A stretch of DNA of 13,911 nucleotides. It comes from Pseudomonadota bacterium. GTDB taxonomy: Bacteria; Pseudomonadota; Alphaproteobacteria; Rhizobiales; Rhizobiaceae. Positions 6,119 to 13,505 of the stretch are shown here, piece by piece. The notes beneath the pieces are model-generated. The model saw only the letters and a program-made list of their open reading frames with translations. It was not told where the DNA came from and ran no database searches. Made by a program: the position numbers and the translations under genes. Location of the stretch: the NCBI GenBank assembly GCA_023399465.1, contig JAEWPB010000120.1:1-13911 (forward strand). Reading direction: 5' to 3'. Position 1 is the stretch's first letter, and each line of letters begins with the position of its first letter.

Positions 6119-7258
6119 ATGACCGTCGCTTCGTTTCCCTTCGTTTCCGTCTCCGGCAGTCCGTTTGAACGTGGCCGCCAGTATGGTGCCGCCGTGCCGG
6201 ACCGGATTCGGAGAAGCATCGGCCTCTACGGAGATAAGCTGGCCTCGATGGGATTTTCGCCGTCAGACAAGGTCCGGCTGATCGGCGAGTTCGCTGTAGG
6301 AATCGCTGCCTTCGGCGCACACTATGTCGAGGAAATGCGCGGCATTGCCGAGGGCGCAGGCGTCGCCTTCGAGGACGTTGTGATGATCAATGCGCGCACC
6401 GAAGTCATAGAGCGGGCGCGGCGGGAAAAGAATGCGCCGGCGGACGAGGAGCTTGATGACGGCTGCACCGGCGCCGTCATCATGCCGGAGTGCAGTGCGA
6501 CGGGCACGATCATCCATGGGCAGAACTGGGACTGGCGCGCTGAATGCGCCGAGACGGCGATTGTACTGCGCGTTCGGCGCGACGACGGTCCGGATATCCT
6601 CACCTTCGTTGAGGCAGGAGGGCTTGCGCGCAGTGGCACCAACTCTGCCGGTGTCAGCATCACCGCGAACTATCTCGAATGCGAGCGGGACTTTACCCAG
6701 CAGGGGGTGCCGCTTGCCATTATCCGCCGCAAGGTCCTGGAGCAGGAGCATTTCGCCAACGCCGTCAAGGCGGTGGCGACGACGCCAAAGGTCTGCTCGA
6801 ACAATATGATCCTTTCGACCGCATCGGGCTTTGCCATCGACTTCGAGTGCGCCCCGGACGAGGCGTTCCAAGTCTACCCGGAAAACGGCCTGATCGTGCA
6901 CGCAAACCACTGGATCAGCCCGATTGCGCTGTCGAAACTGAAGGACACTGGGCTCGTAAGCGTGCCGGATAGCGTCTATCGCGACTGGCGCGTAAGGAAG
7001 CTCCTGGAGGAAAAGGGGGCGAAGCTTACGGCCCAGGACCTGAAGGATGCGCTTTTTGACGACTTCCTCTCGCCTCACAGCGTCTGCCGCCCGCCGCGAC
7101 CGGGCATGAGCGGTAACCTTTCTGCGACCGTGTCCATGGTCATCATAGATCCGGCGGCGGGCACGATGGACGTCGCGCCGCTGCCGGCAATCAATCGCGT
7201 CTTCACGCGCTACAGCTTCAGCGACGGGCCTATGAACGTAGCGCTCGCCGCAGAATGA
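6119..7258 (+). CDS. C45/AAT-family Ntn hydrolase (acyl-CoA:6-APA acyltransferase-like amidohydrolase)
   Basis: 379 residues. The N-terminal part SGSPFERGRQYGA (about 12-24) and EEMRGIAEGAG, DVVMINARTE (about 71-95) are the typical start of the acyl-CoA:isopenicillin N acyltransferase / peptidase C45 family. The sequence DDGCTG puts the catalytic Cys at 116, preceded by Gly115. In this family self-cleavage at Gly-Cys frees the Cys as the N-terminal nucleophile. Other family blocks are GQNWDW (134-139, Asp138), EAGGLARSGTNSAGVS (165-180) and CSNNMILS (226-233, oxyanion Asn candidates). Length fits an undivided precursor that would give chains of about 115 and 264 residues. No signal peptide is seen, so it should act in the cytosol. 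It is first in the operon, with AAGGA (6105-6109) 9 nt before the ATG. Family members hydrolyse or transfer amide-linked acyl groups; the substrate here is unknown. Acyltransferase rather than hydrolase activity is possible. Confidence 0.88.
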   Translation: MTVASFPFVSVSGSPFERGRQYGAAVPDRIRRSIGLYGDKLASMGFSPSDKVRLIGEFAVGIAAFGAHYVEEMRGIAEGAGVAFEDVVMINARTEVIERARREKNAPADEELDDGCTGAVIMPECSATGTIIHGQNWDWRAECAETAIVLRVRRDDGPDILTFVEAGGLARSGTNSAGVSITANYLECERDFTQQGVPLAIIRRKVLEQEHFANAVKAVATTPKVCSNNMILSTASGFAIDFECAPDEAFQVYPENGLIVHANHWISPIALSKLKDTGLVSVPDSVYRDWRVRKLLEEKGAKLTAQDLKDALFDDFLSPHSVCRPPRPGMSGNLSATVSMVIIDPAAGTMDVAPLPAINRVFTRYSFSDGPMNVALAAE

Positions 7259-7298
7259 AGAAAACCGGAGAAGAGAGAGGAACTGGGGAGTGGGAACG

Positions 7299-8858
7299 AT
7301 GAAGAGCAGGGCGTTGCTGGGAACGTCTTTCACGATGGCACTGCTACTGGGAGCGGGTAGTGCTGCCATGGCGGATTCGACGATTCGCGTGCAACTGAAC
7401 GCCGACGTGCGGTCGACCGACCCCGGCGTGAACCGCGATGCGGATACCGACGTGGTGGTTGCACACATGGTCGAGGGTCTGGTCGCCTATGGAGAGGATA
7501 CGACGGTGCGGCCTATGCTCGCCGAGAAGGTGGATGTCTCCACCGACGATCTTACCTACACCTTTACCCTCCGAAAGGGGGTCAAGTTCCACAACGGCGC
7601 TGAAATGACGGCAGACGATGTCCTGTGGAGTTGGATTCGCTACATGGACCCGAAGACCGAGTGGCGGTGCCTTTCGGCCTTCGACGGCCGCAGCGACTTA
7701 AAGGTCGTCTCCGTGAGCGCACCGGACAAGCACACGGTCGTGTTCACCCTCGAAAAACCGACTGCGCTCTTCCTTCCGTCGCTCGCACGCACCGATTGCG
7801 GCCAGGCCGGCATCCTGCACAAGGACAGCCTCAAAGCCGACGGCACCTGGGACAAGCCCATCGGGACTGGTCCCTATCAGTTGGGCGAGTGGAAGCGCGG
7901 TGAGTACTTTTCGGCCAAGGCCTTCCCGGGCTACGCGAGCCGCGAGGGCGAGCGTGATGGTCTCGGTGGCGGCAAGAAGGCGCTGGTCGGCGAAATACGC
8001 TTCATGGTCGTTCCGGATGCATCGACCGCCAAGGCGGCACTACTCGCCGGCGACCTCGACCTCATCCCAGACCTCTCCAACGCCGATGCGATCGAACTGC
8101 AGAAGAACGACGCTGTAAGCGTTGTCGTCGGCGACACGATGGAAATGTCCGGCCTCTTGATCCAGACGCGCGATCCGGTTCTGTCGAACGTGAAGATGCG
8201 CGAAGCGATCGCGGCGGCGCTGGATTACGACCAACTGGTTGCGGCCGTCACGCAGGGCCTGTCGAAGCCGAACAACTCGATTATTCCGACGTCTTCACCT
8301 TATGCCAACGAAAAGACGCAGAAGGGCTGGTCCTACGACCCGGAAAAGGTCAAGCAGCTGCTCGCCGAGGCGGGCTATGACGGCAAGCCGATCGTCATGC
8401 TGACCAACAAGCACTACACCTCCATGTATGACGGCGCGATCGTCGCCCAGGCGATGCTCGAGGCGGCGGGTATCAAGGTGGAGCTCGAGGTGATGGAGTG
8501 GGGCGCTCAGCTCGACCAGTACACTGCCGGTAGCTACCAGATGATGTCGTTCTCCTACTCCGCCCGCCTCGACCCGGCGCTCAGCTTCGACTCGATCATG
8601 GGTTCGAAGGACAAGCAGCCGCGCAAGGTCTGGGATGATCCGGCGGCCCAGGCGGTCTTGGCCAAGTCGATGGTGGCGGCCGACAAGGCCGAACGGCAGG
8701 CGCTGTTCGACGATCTCGACCAGCGCTTCAAGGCGGCCGTCCCGATGATCCCGCTCTATAACGGTGCGGATGTCTTCGCGGTCTCCAAGCGGGTCGAGGG
8801 GTACAAGAGCTGGCCAGGCGCCATCCCGCGCCTGTGGAGCGTCAGTGCCGGGGAATAA
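7299..8858 (+). CDS. Family-5 (peptide/oligopeptide-type) ABC solute-binding protein
   Basis: From ATG 7299 the protein has 519 residues. A Sec signal peptide covers 1-25 (MKSRALLGTSFTMALLLGAG, then SAAMA before DST), with no lipobox Cys. The mature part follows the DppA/OppA fold family SBP_bac_5: DVRSTDPG, VVAHMVEGLVAYGEDTTVRP, LTYTFTLRKGVKFHNGAEMT, ADDVLWSW, GTGPYQLGEWKRGEYF, and MREAIAAALDYDQLV. It would capture a peptide or similar compound in the periplasm for the permeases behind it. Two Cys (124 and 167) could form a disulphide. GGGGAG at 7285-7290 precedes ATG 7299 by 8 nt; an in-frame GTG at 7290 is less likely because it overlaps that site. The gap from the hydrolase stop is 40 nt, so cotranscription is expected. 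Family-5 proteins also bind opines, nickel, glycosides and heme, so the ligand is open. Confidence 0.92.
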   Translation: MKSRALLGTSFTMALLLGAGSAAMADSTIRVQLNADVRSTDPGVNRDADTDVVVAHMVEGLVAYGEDTTVRPMLAEKVDVSTDDLTYTFTLRKGVKFHNGAEMTADDVLWSWIRYMDPKTEWRCLSAFDGRSDLKVVSVSAPDKHTVVFTLEKPTALFLPSLARTDCGQAGILHKDSLKADGTWDKPIGTGPYQLGEWKRGEYFSAKAFPGYASREGERDGLGGGKKALVGEIRFMVVPDASTAKAALLAGDLDLIPDLSNADAIELQKNDAVSVVVGDTMEMSGLLIQTRDPVLSNVKMREAIAAALDYDQLVAAVTQGLSKPNNSIIPTSSPYANEKTQKGWSYDPEKVKQLLAEAGYDGKPIVMLTNKHYTSMYDGAIVAQAMLEAAGIKVELEVMEWGAQLDQYTAGSYQMMSFSYSARLDPALSFDSIMGSKDKQPRKVWDDPAAQAVLAKSMVAADKAERQALFDDLDQRFKAAVPMIPLYNGADVFAVSKRVEGYKSWPGAIPRLWSVSAGE

Positions 8859-8893
8859 CCCGGCACTTTGGGAAGCCGGCGGAGGCATTTGCG

Positions 8894-9834
8894 ATGCGTT
8901 TCATATTGGCCCGGATCGGAATGGCGCTGCCGACACTCCTGATCGTCGCGCTCTCGGTGTTTTTCCTGATCCGGCTCGTGCCGGGCGACCCGGCGACGCT
9001 GATGCTGGGGGATCTCGCCGATCCCGCCAGCCTGGCGGAGCTGCGCGCAAAGCTCGAACTGGACCGGCCCTTGCCGGTCCAGTTCCTCATCTGGCTGCAA
9101 TCGGTGGTGAGCGGTGACCTCGGCCATTCGATCTCGACGGGGCAGGCGGTCTTGCCCGAGGTACTCTCCCGCTTCTGGGTGTCGGGGAAGATCGTGCTCG
9201 TGGCCGTCGCCCTGGCGAGTCTGGTGGCGGTTCCGCTGGGCATGCTGGCCGCCTGGAAGAATAACGGCCCGCTCGATTTCATGCTCGTCGCGGCGGCGAC
9301 TTTGCTCCTTTCCATACCGACCTTCTGGCTCGGCCTGATGATGCTGCTTCTGTTCGGCCTGAAGCTCGGCTGGCTCCCGGTGATCGGCTATGTGTCGATT
9401 ACCGACGATCCCTGGAAGGGGCTGCTCTATGTGGTGATGCCGGTCGCAACCTGTTCCTGCACGAGATTGGCGTGATCTTGCGGATGGCACGCGCCTCGAC
9501 GCTCGAAGTGCTGCAACTGGACTACATCACACATGCGCGGGCCAAGGGGCTCTCCGAACGCACGGTGCTCTGGCGCCATGCGTTCCGCAACGCTTTCGGC
9601 CCGACCTGGACCCTGATCGGGCTTGTCCTCGGCAATCTGCTCGGCGGGATCGCGGTTGTCGAGACAGTGTTCACGATCCCGGGGCTCGGGCGCATGCTCG
9701 TGGATGCGATCTTCGCCCGGGACTACCCGGTCATCCAAGGCTGCATGCTCTTCATCGCTGTCGTCTACGTCCTGGTCAATCTCGTCATCGACCTTCTCTA
9801 TCCCCTATTCGATCCCAGGGTGAGCGCGCAATGA
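8894..9834 (+). pseudogene. DppB-type ABC permease, single-base frameshift
   Basis: ATG 8894 follows GGAGG (8881-8885) by 8 nt. The frame gives a typical BPD_transp_1 permease: TM1 with ALPTLLIVALSVFFLIRLVP, then GDPATLMLGD, GDLGHSIST, several membrane helices and LPVIGYVS. It reaches VVMPVAT near 9449 and then leaves frame to stop at 9475. The sequence resumes one frame away: LFLHEIGVILRMARASTLEV, then the EAA-loop block DYITHARAKGLSERTVLWRH, RNAFGPTWTLIG, ETVFTIPGLGRMLVDAI, ending at 9834. One missing C in GCAACCTG (about 9447-9454; GCAACCCTG expected) explains everything. Adding one base to 941 gives 942, exactly 314 codons including the stop, a normal length. All other family features are intact, so the lesion is very recent or a sequencing error. 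If real, the permease lacks its EAA loop and the transporter should not work. Confidence 0.85.
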
Positions 9835-10646
9835 GACTTCCTCACCTTAACGGGCTGGCCGGCGGATTGCTGGTCGGCGGACTTGCGGCAGCCGCAATCG
9901 TCGGCGCGATCTGGACGCCGTATGATCCGCTGAAGCTGAACTTTGCTGCCCGGCTGGCAGCGCCCGGTGCAAAGCATCTGCTGGGTGCCGACGAGTTTGG
10001 CCGGGACGTTTTGAGCCGGTTGATGGTGGGGGCGACTGCGAGCGCCTCTATCAGCCTGCTGACGGTGCTGTTCGCCGTTGTGGCCGGAACGACGCTGGGT
10101 ATAGTCGCGGGTTACCGCCGAGGCTGGACCGATCGCATCATGATGGCCTTCAACGATGCGCTCCTTGCCTTTCCAGGCATCCTCCTCGCCCTCGGCCTTT
10201 TGGCCATCATGGGCGCCAACCACTACGGGATCATCCTGGCGCTCGGCATCGCATACACGCCCTCTGTCACCCGCGTCGTGCGCGGCACGGTGCTGTCGCT
10301 TCGGGAGCGTGAGTTCGTCGAGGCGTCGCGGGTGCTTGGCAACTCCGAGATTTATACAATGGCGCGTCACATCCTGCCGAACTGCGTCGCGCCGCTGATC
10401 GTACTGGCCACCTCGATGTTCGGCTGGGTGCTGCTTTCCGAAAGCGCACTGAGTTTCCTAGGTCTTGGCGTACCGCCGCCGGCTCCAACCTGGGGCAACA
10501 TGCTGGCTGGCAGCCGGCCGTTCATAGGGCAGGCGATGTGGCTTGGCATCTTCCCCGGCATCTGCATTTCGCTCGCCCTGCTCGGCATCAACCTGCTCGG
10601 CGATGCGCTGCGCGACCACTTCGATCCCCGCACCAGAGGAATGTGA
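9831..10646 (+). CDS. DppC-type ABC permease
   Basis: 271 residues, starting in an ATGA overlap with the stop of the upstream permease gene, so it is probably translationally coupled to it. An N-terminal membrane segment (GGLLVGGLAAAAIVGAIW) is followed by the DppC hallmark HLLGADEFGRDVLSRLMVGA (about 49-68). Then come helices, the TPSVTRVVRGTVLS block, and the EAA loop EFVEASRVLGNSEIYTMARH with ILPN. After that follows LSESALSFLGLGVPPPAPTW (about 203-222), WGNMLAGSR and WLGIFPG, and finally GDALRDHFDP. This is the second inner-membrane subunit; it would pair with the DppB-type protein and contact the fused ATPase through the EAA helix. No damage is seen. Coupling to a frameshifted gene may lower its translation. 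Confidence 0.93.
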   Translation: MRLPHLNGLAGGLLVGGLAAAAIVGAIWTPYDPLKLNFAARLAAPGAKHLLGADEFGRDVLSRLMVGATASASISLLTVLFAVVAGTTLGIVAGYRRGWTDRIMMAFNDALLAFPGILLALGLLAIMGANHYGIILALGIAYTPSVTRVVRGTVLSLREREFVEASRVLGNSEIYTMARHILPNCVAPLIVLATSMFGWVLLSESALSFLGLGVPPPAPTWGNMLAGSRPFIGQAMWLGIFPGICISLALLGINLLGDALRDHFDPRTRGM

Positions 10647-10648
10647 CC

Positions 10649-12364
10649 ATGACCGCGGCGCTGCTCGATATTCATGGCCTGACGCTTCGGGTCGCACGTA
10701 CGGATGTCACAGTGGCGAGGGACGTCGCCCTGAAGGTCGGGCCGGGAGAGGTCGTCGCGATAGTCGGCGAATCCGGTTCGGGCAAGACGCTGGTCGCCCG
10801 CTCCATCCTGGGGCTGGCGCCGCCGGCCATCCGTCGCGTGTCCGGCTCGATTCTGTTCGAGGGCTGGGACATGGCGACGGCGGATGCCTCCAATATGCGC
10901 GCGCTTCGCGGCGCCCGCATCGGCATGGTGTTCCAGGAGCCGATGACGTCGCTCAACCCGGCTCTGACTATCGGCCAGCAGATGTCCGAAGGGCTCCGGC
11001 TGCATCTGGCGCTGGACGCAGATGCCTGCCACAAGCGTATGGTGGGGATGCTGCGCCGCATCGGCATCACCGATCCTGAGACGGCGCTTCGCGCCTATCC
11101 GCATCAGTTTTCGGGCGGCATGCGCCAGCGGATCATGCTGGCTTCGGTGATGCTCCTGAAGCCGGCGCTCTTGATTGCCGACGAGCCGACCACGGCCCTC
11201 GACGCCGTCGTCCAACGCGAAGTGCTCGAACTGATGATGGAATTGACGCGGGCCAACAACACGGCCGTCCTGATGATCAGCCATGACCTAGCGATGGTCG
11301 CCCGCTATGCGCACCGCATCGTCGTCATGCGCAAGGGCGACGTGGTGGAAACCGGAATGGTGCCGGAAATACTCGAGAGACCACAGGAAGCCTACACCAA
11401 GGCGCTGCTTGCGGCCATGCCGCGCCGGCTGCCCGCGCGCCGGATGGACCGGAACTCCGTGCCGATTATTTCCGTCCGGGATCTTGTCGTCGAATATCCG
11501 GGCAAACGCGGTTTCTTTCGAAGCGAGGCGCCGATGCGCGTGCTGCACGGGATCAACCTGGAGGTACACCCGAGCGAAGTCGTTGCCCTTGTGGGCGGCT
11601 CTGGGTCCGGCAAGACCACGCTCGGCCGCACGATCGCGGGCTTATTGCAGCCGGCCGACGGCTCAATCGCCTTCCGAGGCCAGTCCCTCGGCCGCGCCGC
11701 CGCGGCCCGTCGCGACTATCGCCTCAATTGCCAAATGGTGTTCCAGGATCCGTATTCGTCGCTCGACCCGCGCATGAAGGTGCGCCAGTTGGTCGGCGAG
11801 GCGCTGCGGCATGCGCCGGAACTCGCCCGCCGCGCCCGCGAAGCGCGCATCGCCGAGGTGCTGGAGGAAGTCGGGCTCGGAGCGCCGTTCCTGGACCGCT
11901 TCCCGCACGAGCTTTCCGGGGGCCAGCGCCAGCGTATCGCGATCGCTCGCGCCATCGTCCGCCGCCCGGCGTTCGTCATCGCCGATGAGCCGGTCTCCGC
12001 TCTTGACGTCACCGTGCGCGCGCAAGTGCTGGAGCTTTTCGCCGACCTTCAGAAACGGCATGGTTTTTCGTGTTTGTTCATCAGCCACGACCTTGGCGTG
12101 GTCGAGCAGATTTCCGATCGCGTCGTGGTGATGCAGGAGGGCAGGATCGTGGAACAGGGTAGCCGTGACTCGGTTTTCGATCATCCACGTCATCCCTACA
12201 CACGCAAGCTTTTGTCAGCGATCCCTGCTCTGGTGCCGGGCGAGAAAGGCGGTGTCAGGCTCAAGTGGTTTTTCGATCAGGACAAGGACGGACACACGAC
12301 TGCGTCGGATCATCGTCAGCCTTGGCCGAACAGGATCGATAGCAGGGATCGTGCTGGCGCATGA
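10649..12364 (+). CDS. Fused DppD-DppF-type ABC transporter ATPase (two nucleotide-binding domains)
   Basis: 571 residues from ATG 10649, two nt after the permease stop. It has two complete ATPase units in one chain. NBD1: Walker A GESGSGKT (40-47), Q-loop FQEPMTSLNP (Gln96), signature FSGGMRQR (154-161), Walker B LLIADEP (174-180), H-loop His212. The linker at about 255-272 is rich in Pro and Arg. NBD2: Walker A GGSGSGKT (316-323), FQDPYSSLDP (Gln366), signature LSGGQRQR (422-429), Walker B FVIADEP (442-448), His480. The oligopeptide C-terminal segment HPYTRKLLSAIPALVPG (515-531) contains the usual substrate-family motif. This GsiA/YejF-like fusion replaces separate DppD and DppF. All catalytic residues are present in both halves. 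The last ~30 residues (after about 540) are polar and not recognised, and may extend past the ancestral end. Confidence 0.94.
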   Translation: MTAALLDIHGLTLRVARTDVTVARDVALKVGPGEVVAIVGESGSGKTLVARSILGLAPPAIRRVSGSILFEGWDMATADASNMRALRGARIGMVFQEPMTSLNPALTIGQQMSEGLRLHLALDADACHKRMVGMLRRIGITDPETALRAYPHQFSGGMRQRIMLASVMLLKPALLIADEPTTALDAVVQREVLELMMELTRANNTAVLMISHDLAMVARYAHRIVVMRKGDVVETGMVPEILERPQEAYTKALLAAMPRRLPARRMDRNSVPIISVRDLVVEYPGKRGFFRSEAPMRVLHGINLEVHPSEVVALVGGSGSGKTTLGRTIAGLLQPADGSIAFRGQSLGRAAAARRDYRLNCQMVFQDPYSSLDPRMKVRQLVGEALRHAPELARRAREARIAEVLEEVGLGAPFLDRFPHELSGGQRQRIAIARAIVRRPAFVIADEPVSALDVTVRAQVLELFADLQKRHGFSCLFISHDLGVVEQISDRVVVMQEGRIVEQGSRDSVFDHPRHPYTRKLLSAIPALVPGEKGGVRLKWFFDQDKDGHTTASDHRQPWPNRIDSRDRAGA

Positions 12365-12397
12365 CCATCGGGTCGGACGGCTTTTCGCACGGATAGG

Positions 12398-12419
12398 GCC
12401 GGTTTGGGACAGAACCGGC
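12398..12419 (+). terminator. Hairpin after the ABC operon
   Basis: GCCGGTT (12398-12404) and AACCGGC (12413-12419) form a perfect 7-bp stem with an 8-nt loop, 33 bases after the ATPase stop. Only a short TT follows, so it is a weak intrinsic terminator at best. It lies just before the IS6-type end. Confidence 0.4.
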
Positions 12420-12424
12420 TTAAA

Positions 12425-12750
12425 GGGCTTGTCGCAAACATTTTAACAGGCGCGATTACCCGCTGAACGGCGCAGATTTTATACCTTGTTAACTTTTTGA
12501 AGCCGATTAGGCGGGCGAGCAGATCGTCTTGATCGTTGACGGTCCACTCGCGGAAAAGCCAAAGCCGCCGCGTTGAATGACCTGAAGCTGCCGATCTTCG
12601 GATCCGGACGCAACAACAACCGTCTCGATCGTCGAGGGGAAGGTGTTGGCGCCGTCCGTGCCGATCTTCTCTGGCGACATCAACGGCTCGTCCTTGGGCA
12701 TCTTGCGGAAGAAGCGCCTGGCGGCATCGAGGTCACGCCGCGCGGTGAGT
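12425..12750 (-). mobile_element. IS6-family insertion sequence remnant with decayed transposase
   Basis: Minus-strand peptides match the C-terminal half of IS6-family transposases: LTARRDLDAARRFFRKM, KDEPLMSPEKIGTDGAN (Asp of the DDE triad) and TFPSTIE. Then, in another frame, DPKIGSFRSFNA. Then GFGFS followed after a further frameshift by EWTVNDQDDLLARLIGF. Blocks normally lying between TFPSTI and KIGxFRSFN, and between SFN and GFGF, are missing, so at least two internal deletions occurred. The N-terminal half is absent. GGGCTTGTCGCAAAC at 12425-12439 resembles the IS6-type terminal repeat (IS26 begins GGCACTGTTGCAAA) and marks the 3' end. The other boundary, near 12750, directly meets the next remnant. 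Confidence 0.8.
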
Positions 12751-12751
12751 C

Positions 12752-12938
12752 GACGCACGCTTCAGCTATAAAGGAAAGGACGTGGTCCGGACGCTAGAAC
12801 GCGTAGTCGGCAGGTCGGATACTCGGCCACTATCCGTGTCGACAACGCGAGCGAATTTATCTCTCGGACCTCGATCTCTGGGCACCATTTGCTCGACATC
12901 TCCTGACTTGGCAAACCCAACAGACAACGGTTGCAGAC
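12752..12938 (+). pseudogene. IS407-type (IS3 family) transposase orfB fragment
   Basis: Plus-strand pieces read DARFSYKGKDVVRTLERVVG, then, one frame over, ATIRVDNASEFIS (Asp of the DDE triad). RDLDLWA follows after another shift, then LDIS and NPTDNG. This is the central catalytic region of IS407-group OrfB (usual form TIRVDNGSEFISRDLDLWAY ... GKPTDN). At least three small indels destroy the frame. N- and C-terminal parts are missing, and the fragment stops only a few bases from the stop codon of tspO. It is in the same orientation as the orfA remnant at 3856 and of the same IS group. Confidence 0.75.
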
Positions 12939-12941
12939 TGA

Positions 12942-13415
12942 TCAGTTCAAGTAGGCGAGAGATGCGTTCAGATAGGTGGCAAACGAGACCCACGCCGCAT
13001 ACGGAAGGAACAACAGGGCTGCGATGCGATCAGCTTTCCACGTTGCGATAATGAAACCGACAATCGCCACCAACATGGCAATCGCGATGATCAGGGCCGC
13101 GATGAGGTTATGCGCCAGGAAAAAAACGGGCGACCAGGCGAAGTTGAGAACCATCTGGACGAACCAGATTTTCATGGCGCTTCCAGTGGGAGAGATTTGC
13201 CAGACGCGATTTCCCGCTACCGCAATGCAAACGTAAAGCGCTGTCCAAACTGGCGCGAAGAGCCAGGATGGTGGGTTAAGCGGAGGTTTCACAAGGGTCA
13301 TGTACCATTCAGCCGGTCGCGTAACGAAGCCGATGAGATAGCCCACCCCTAGAACGATCAGAATGAATGCCGAGATCGACAACCAGTTCGTCGATTTTTT
13401 CCGGATCTGCATCAT
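12942..13415 (-). CDS. tspO: TspO/MBR family tryptophan-rich sensory protein
   Basis: 157 residues with five membrane helices (about 12-32, 50-70, 82-102, 105-125 and 130-150), the TspO fold. Family motifs are WYMTLVKPPLNPPSWLFAP then VWTALY (37-61), NFAWSPVFF (91-99) and LPYAAWVSFATYLN (137-150). These line the tetrapyrrole/sterol pocket. Bacterial TspO proteins bind porphyrins and are linked to stress and tetrapyrrole-dependent regulation. GGGAG (13423-13427) is 7 nt before ATG 13415; the next codon is also ATG. It follows the DUF2177 gene on the same strand with 90 nt between, so the two are probably one operon. The IS407-type orfB fragment ends right at its 3' end but leaves the reading frame whole. 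Confidence 0.93.
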   Translation of the reverse strand: MMQIRKKSTNWLSISAFILIVLGVGYLIGFVTRPAEWYMTLVKPPLNPPSWLFAPVWTALYVCIAVAGNRVWQISPTGSAMKIWFVQMVLNFAWSPVFFLAHNLIAALIIAIAMLVAIVGFIIATWKADRIAALLFLPYAAWVSFATYLNASLAYLN

Positions 13416-13505
13416 GTTAAAGCTCCCGAGTTCTCAAATTGGCGATGTGACTTAAGGCAGCCAGCCATCGGGCGACCGATGATGGCCGCTTTGTCGGTCG
13501 AACGA

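Noticed and set aside
6263..7468. 401-codon minus-strand open frame opposite the C45 hydrolase
   Set aside because: Low-complexity Arg/His-rich translation with no motif; the plus strand is clearly the coding one.
12297..12446. Plus-strand reading RRIIVSLGRTGSIAGIVLAH resembling the start of UbiX-type flavin prenyltransferases
   Set aside because: The key GISGASG-type motif does not match well, it overlaps the ATPase C-terminus and it ends quickly; chance similarity is more likely.
3856..12938. Active composite transposon carrying the ABC module
   Set aside because: The flanking IS sequences are fragments with different halves missing and there is no visible target duplication, so present mobility is not supported.
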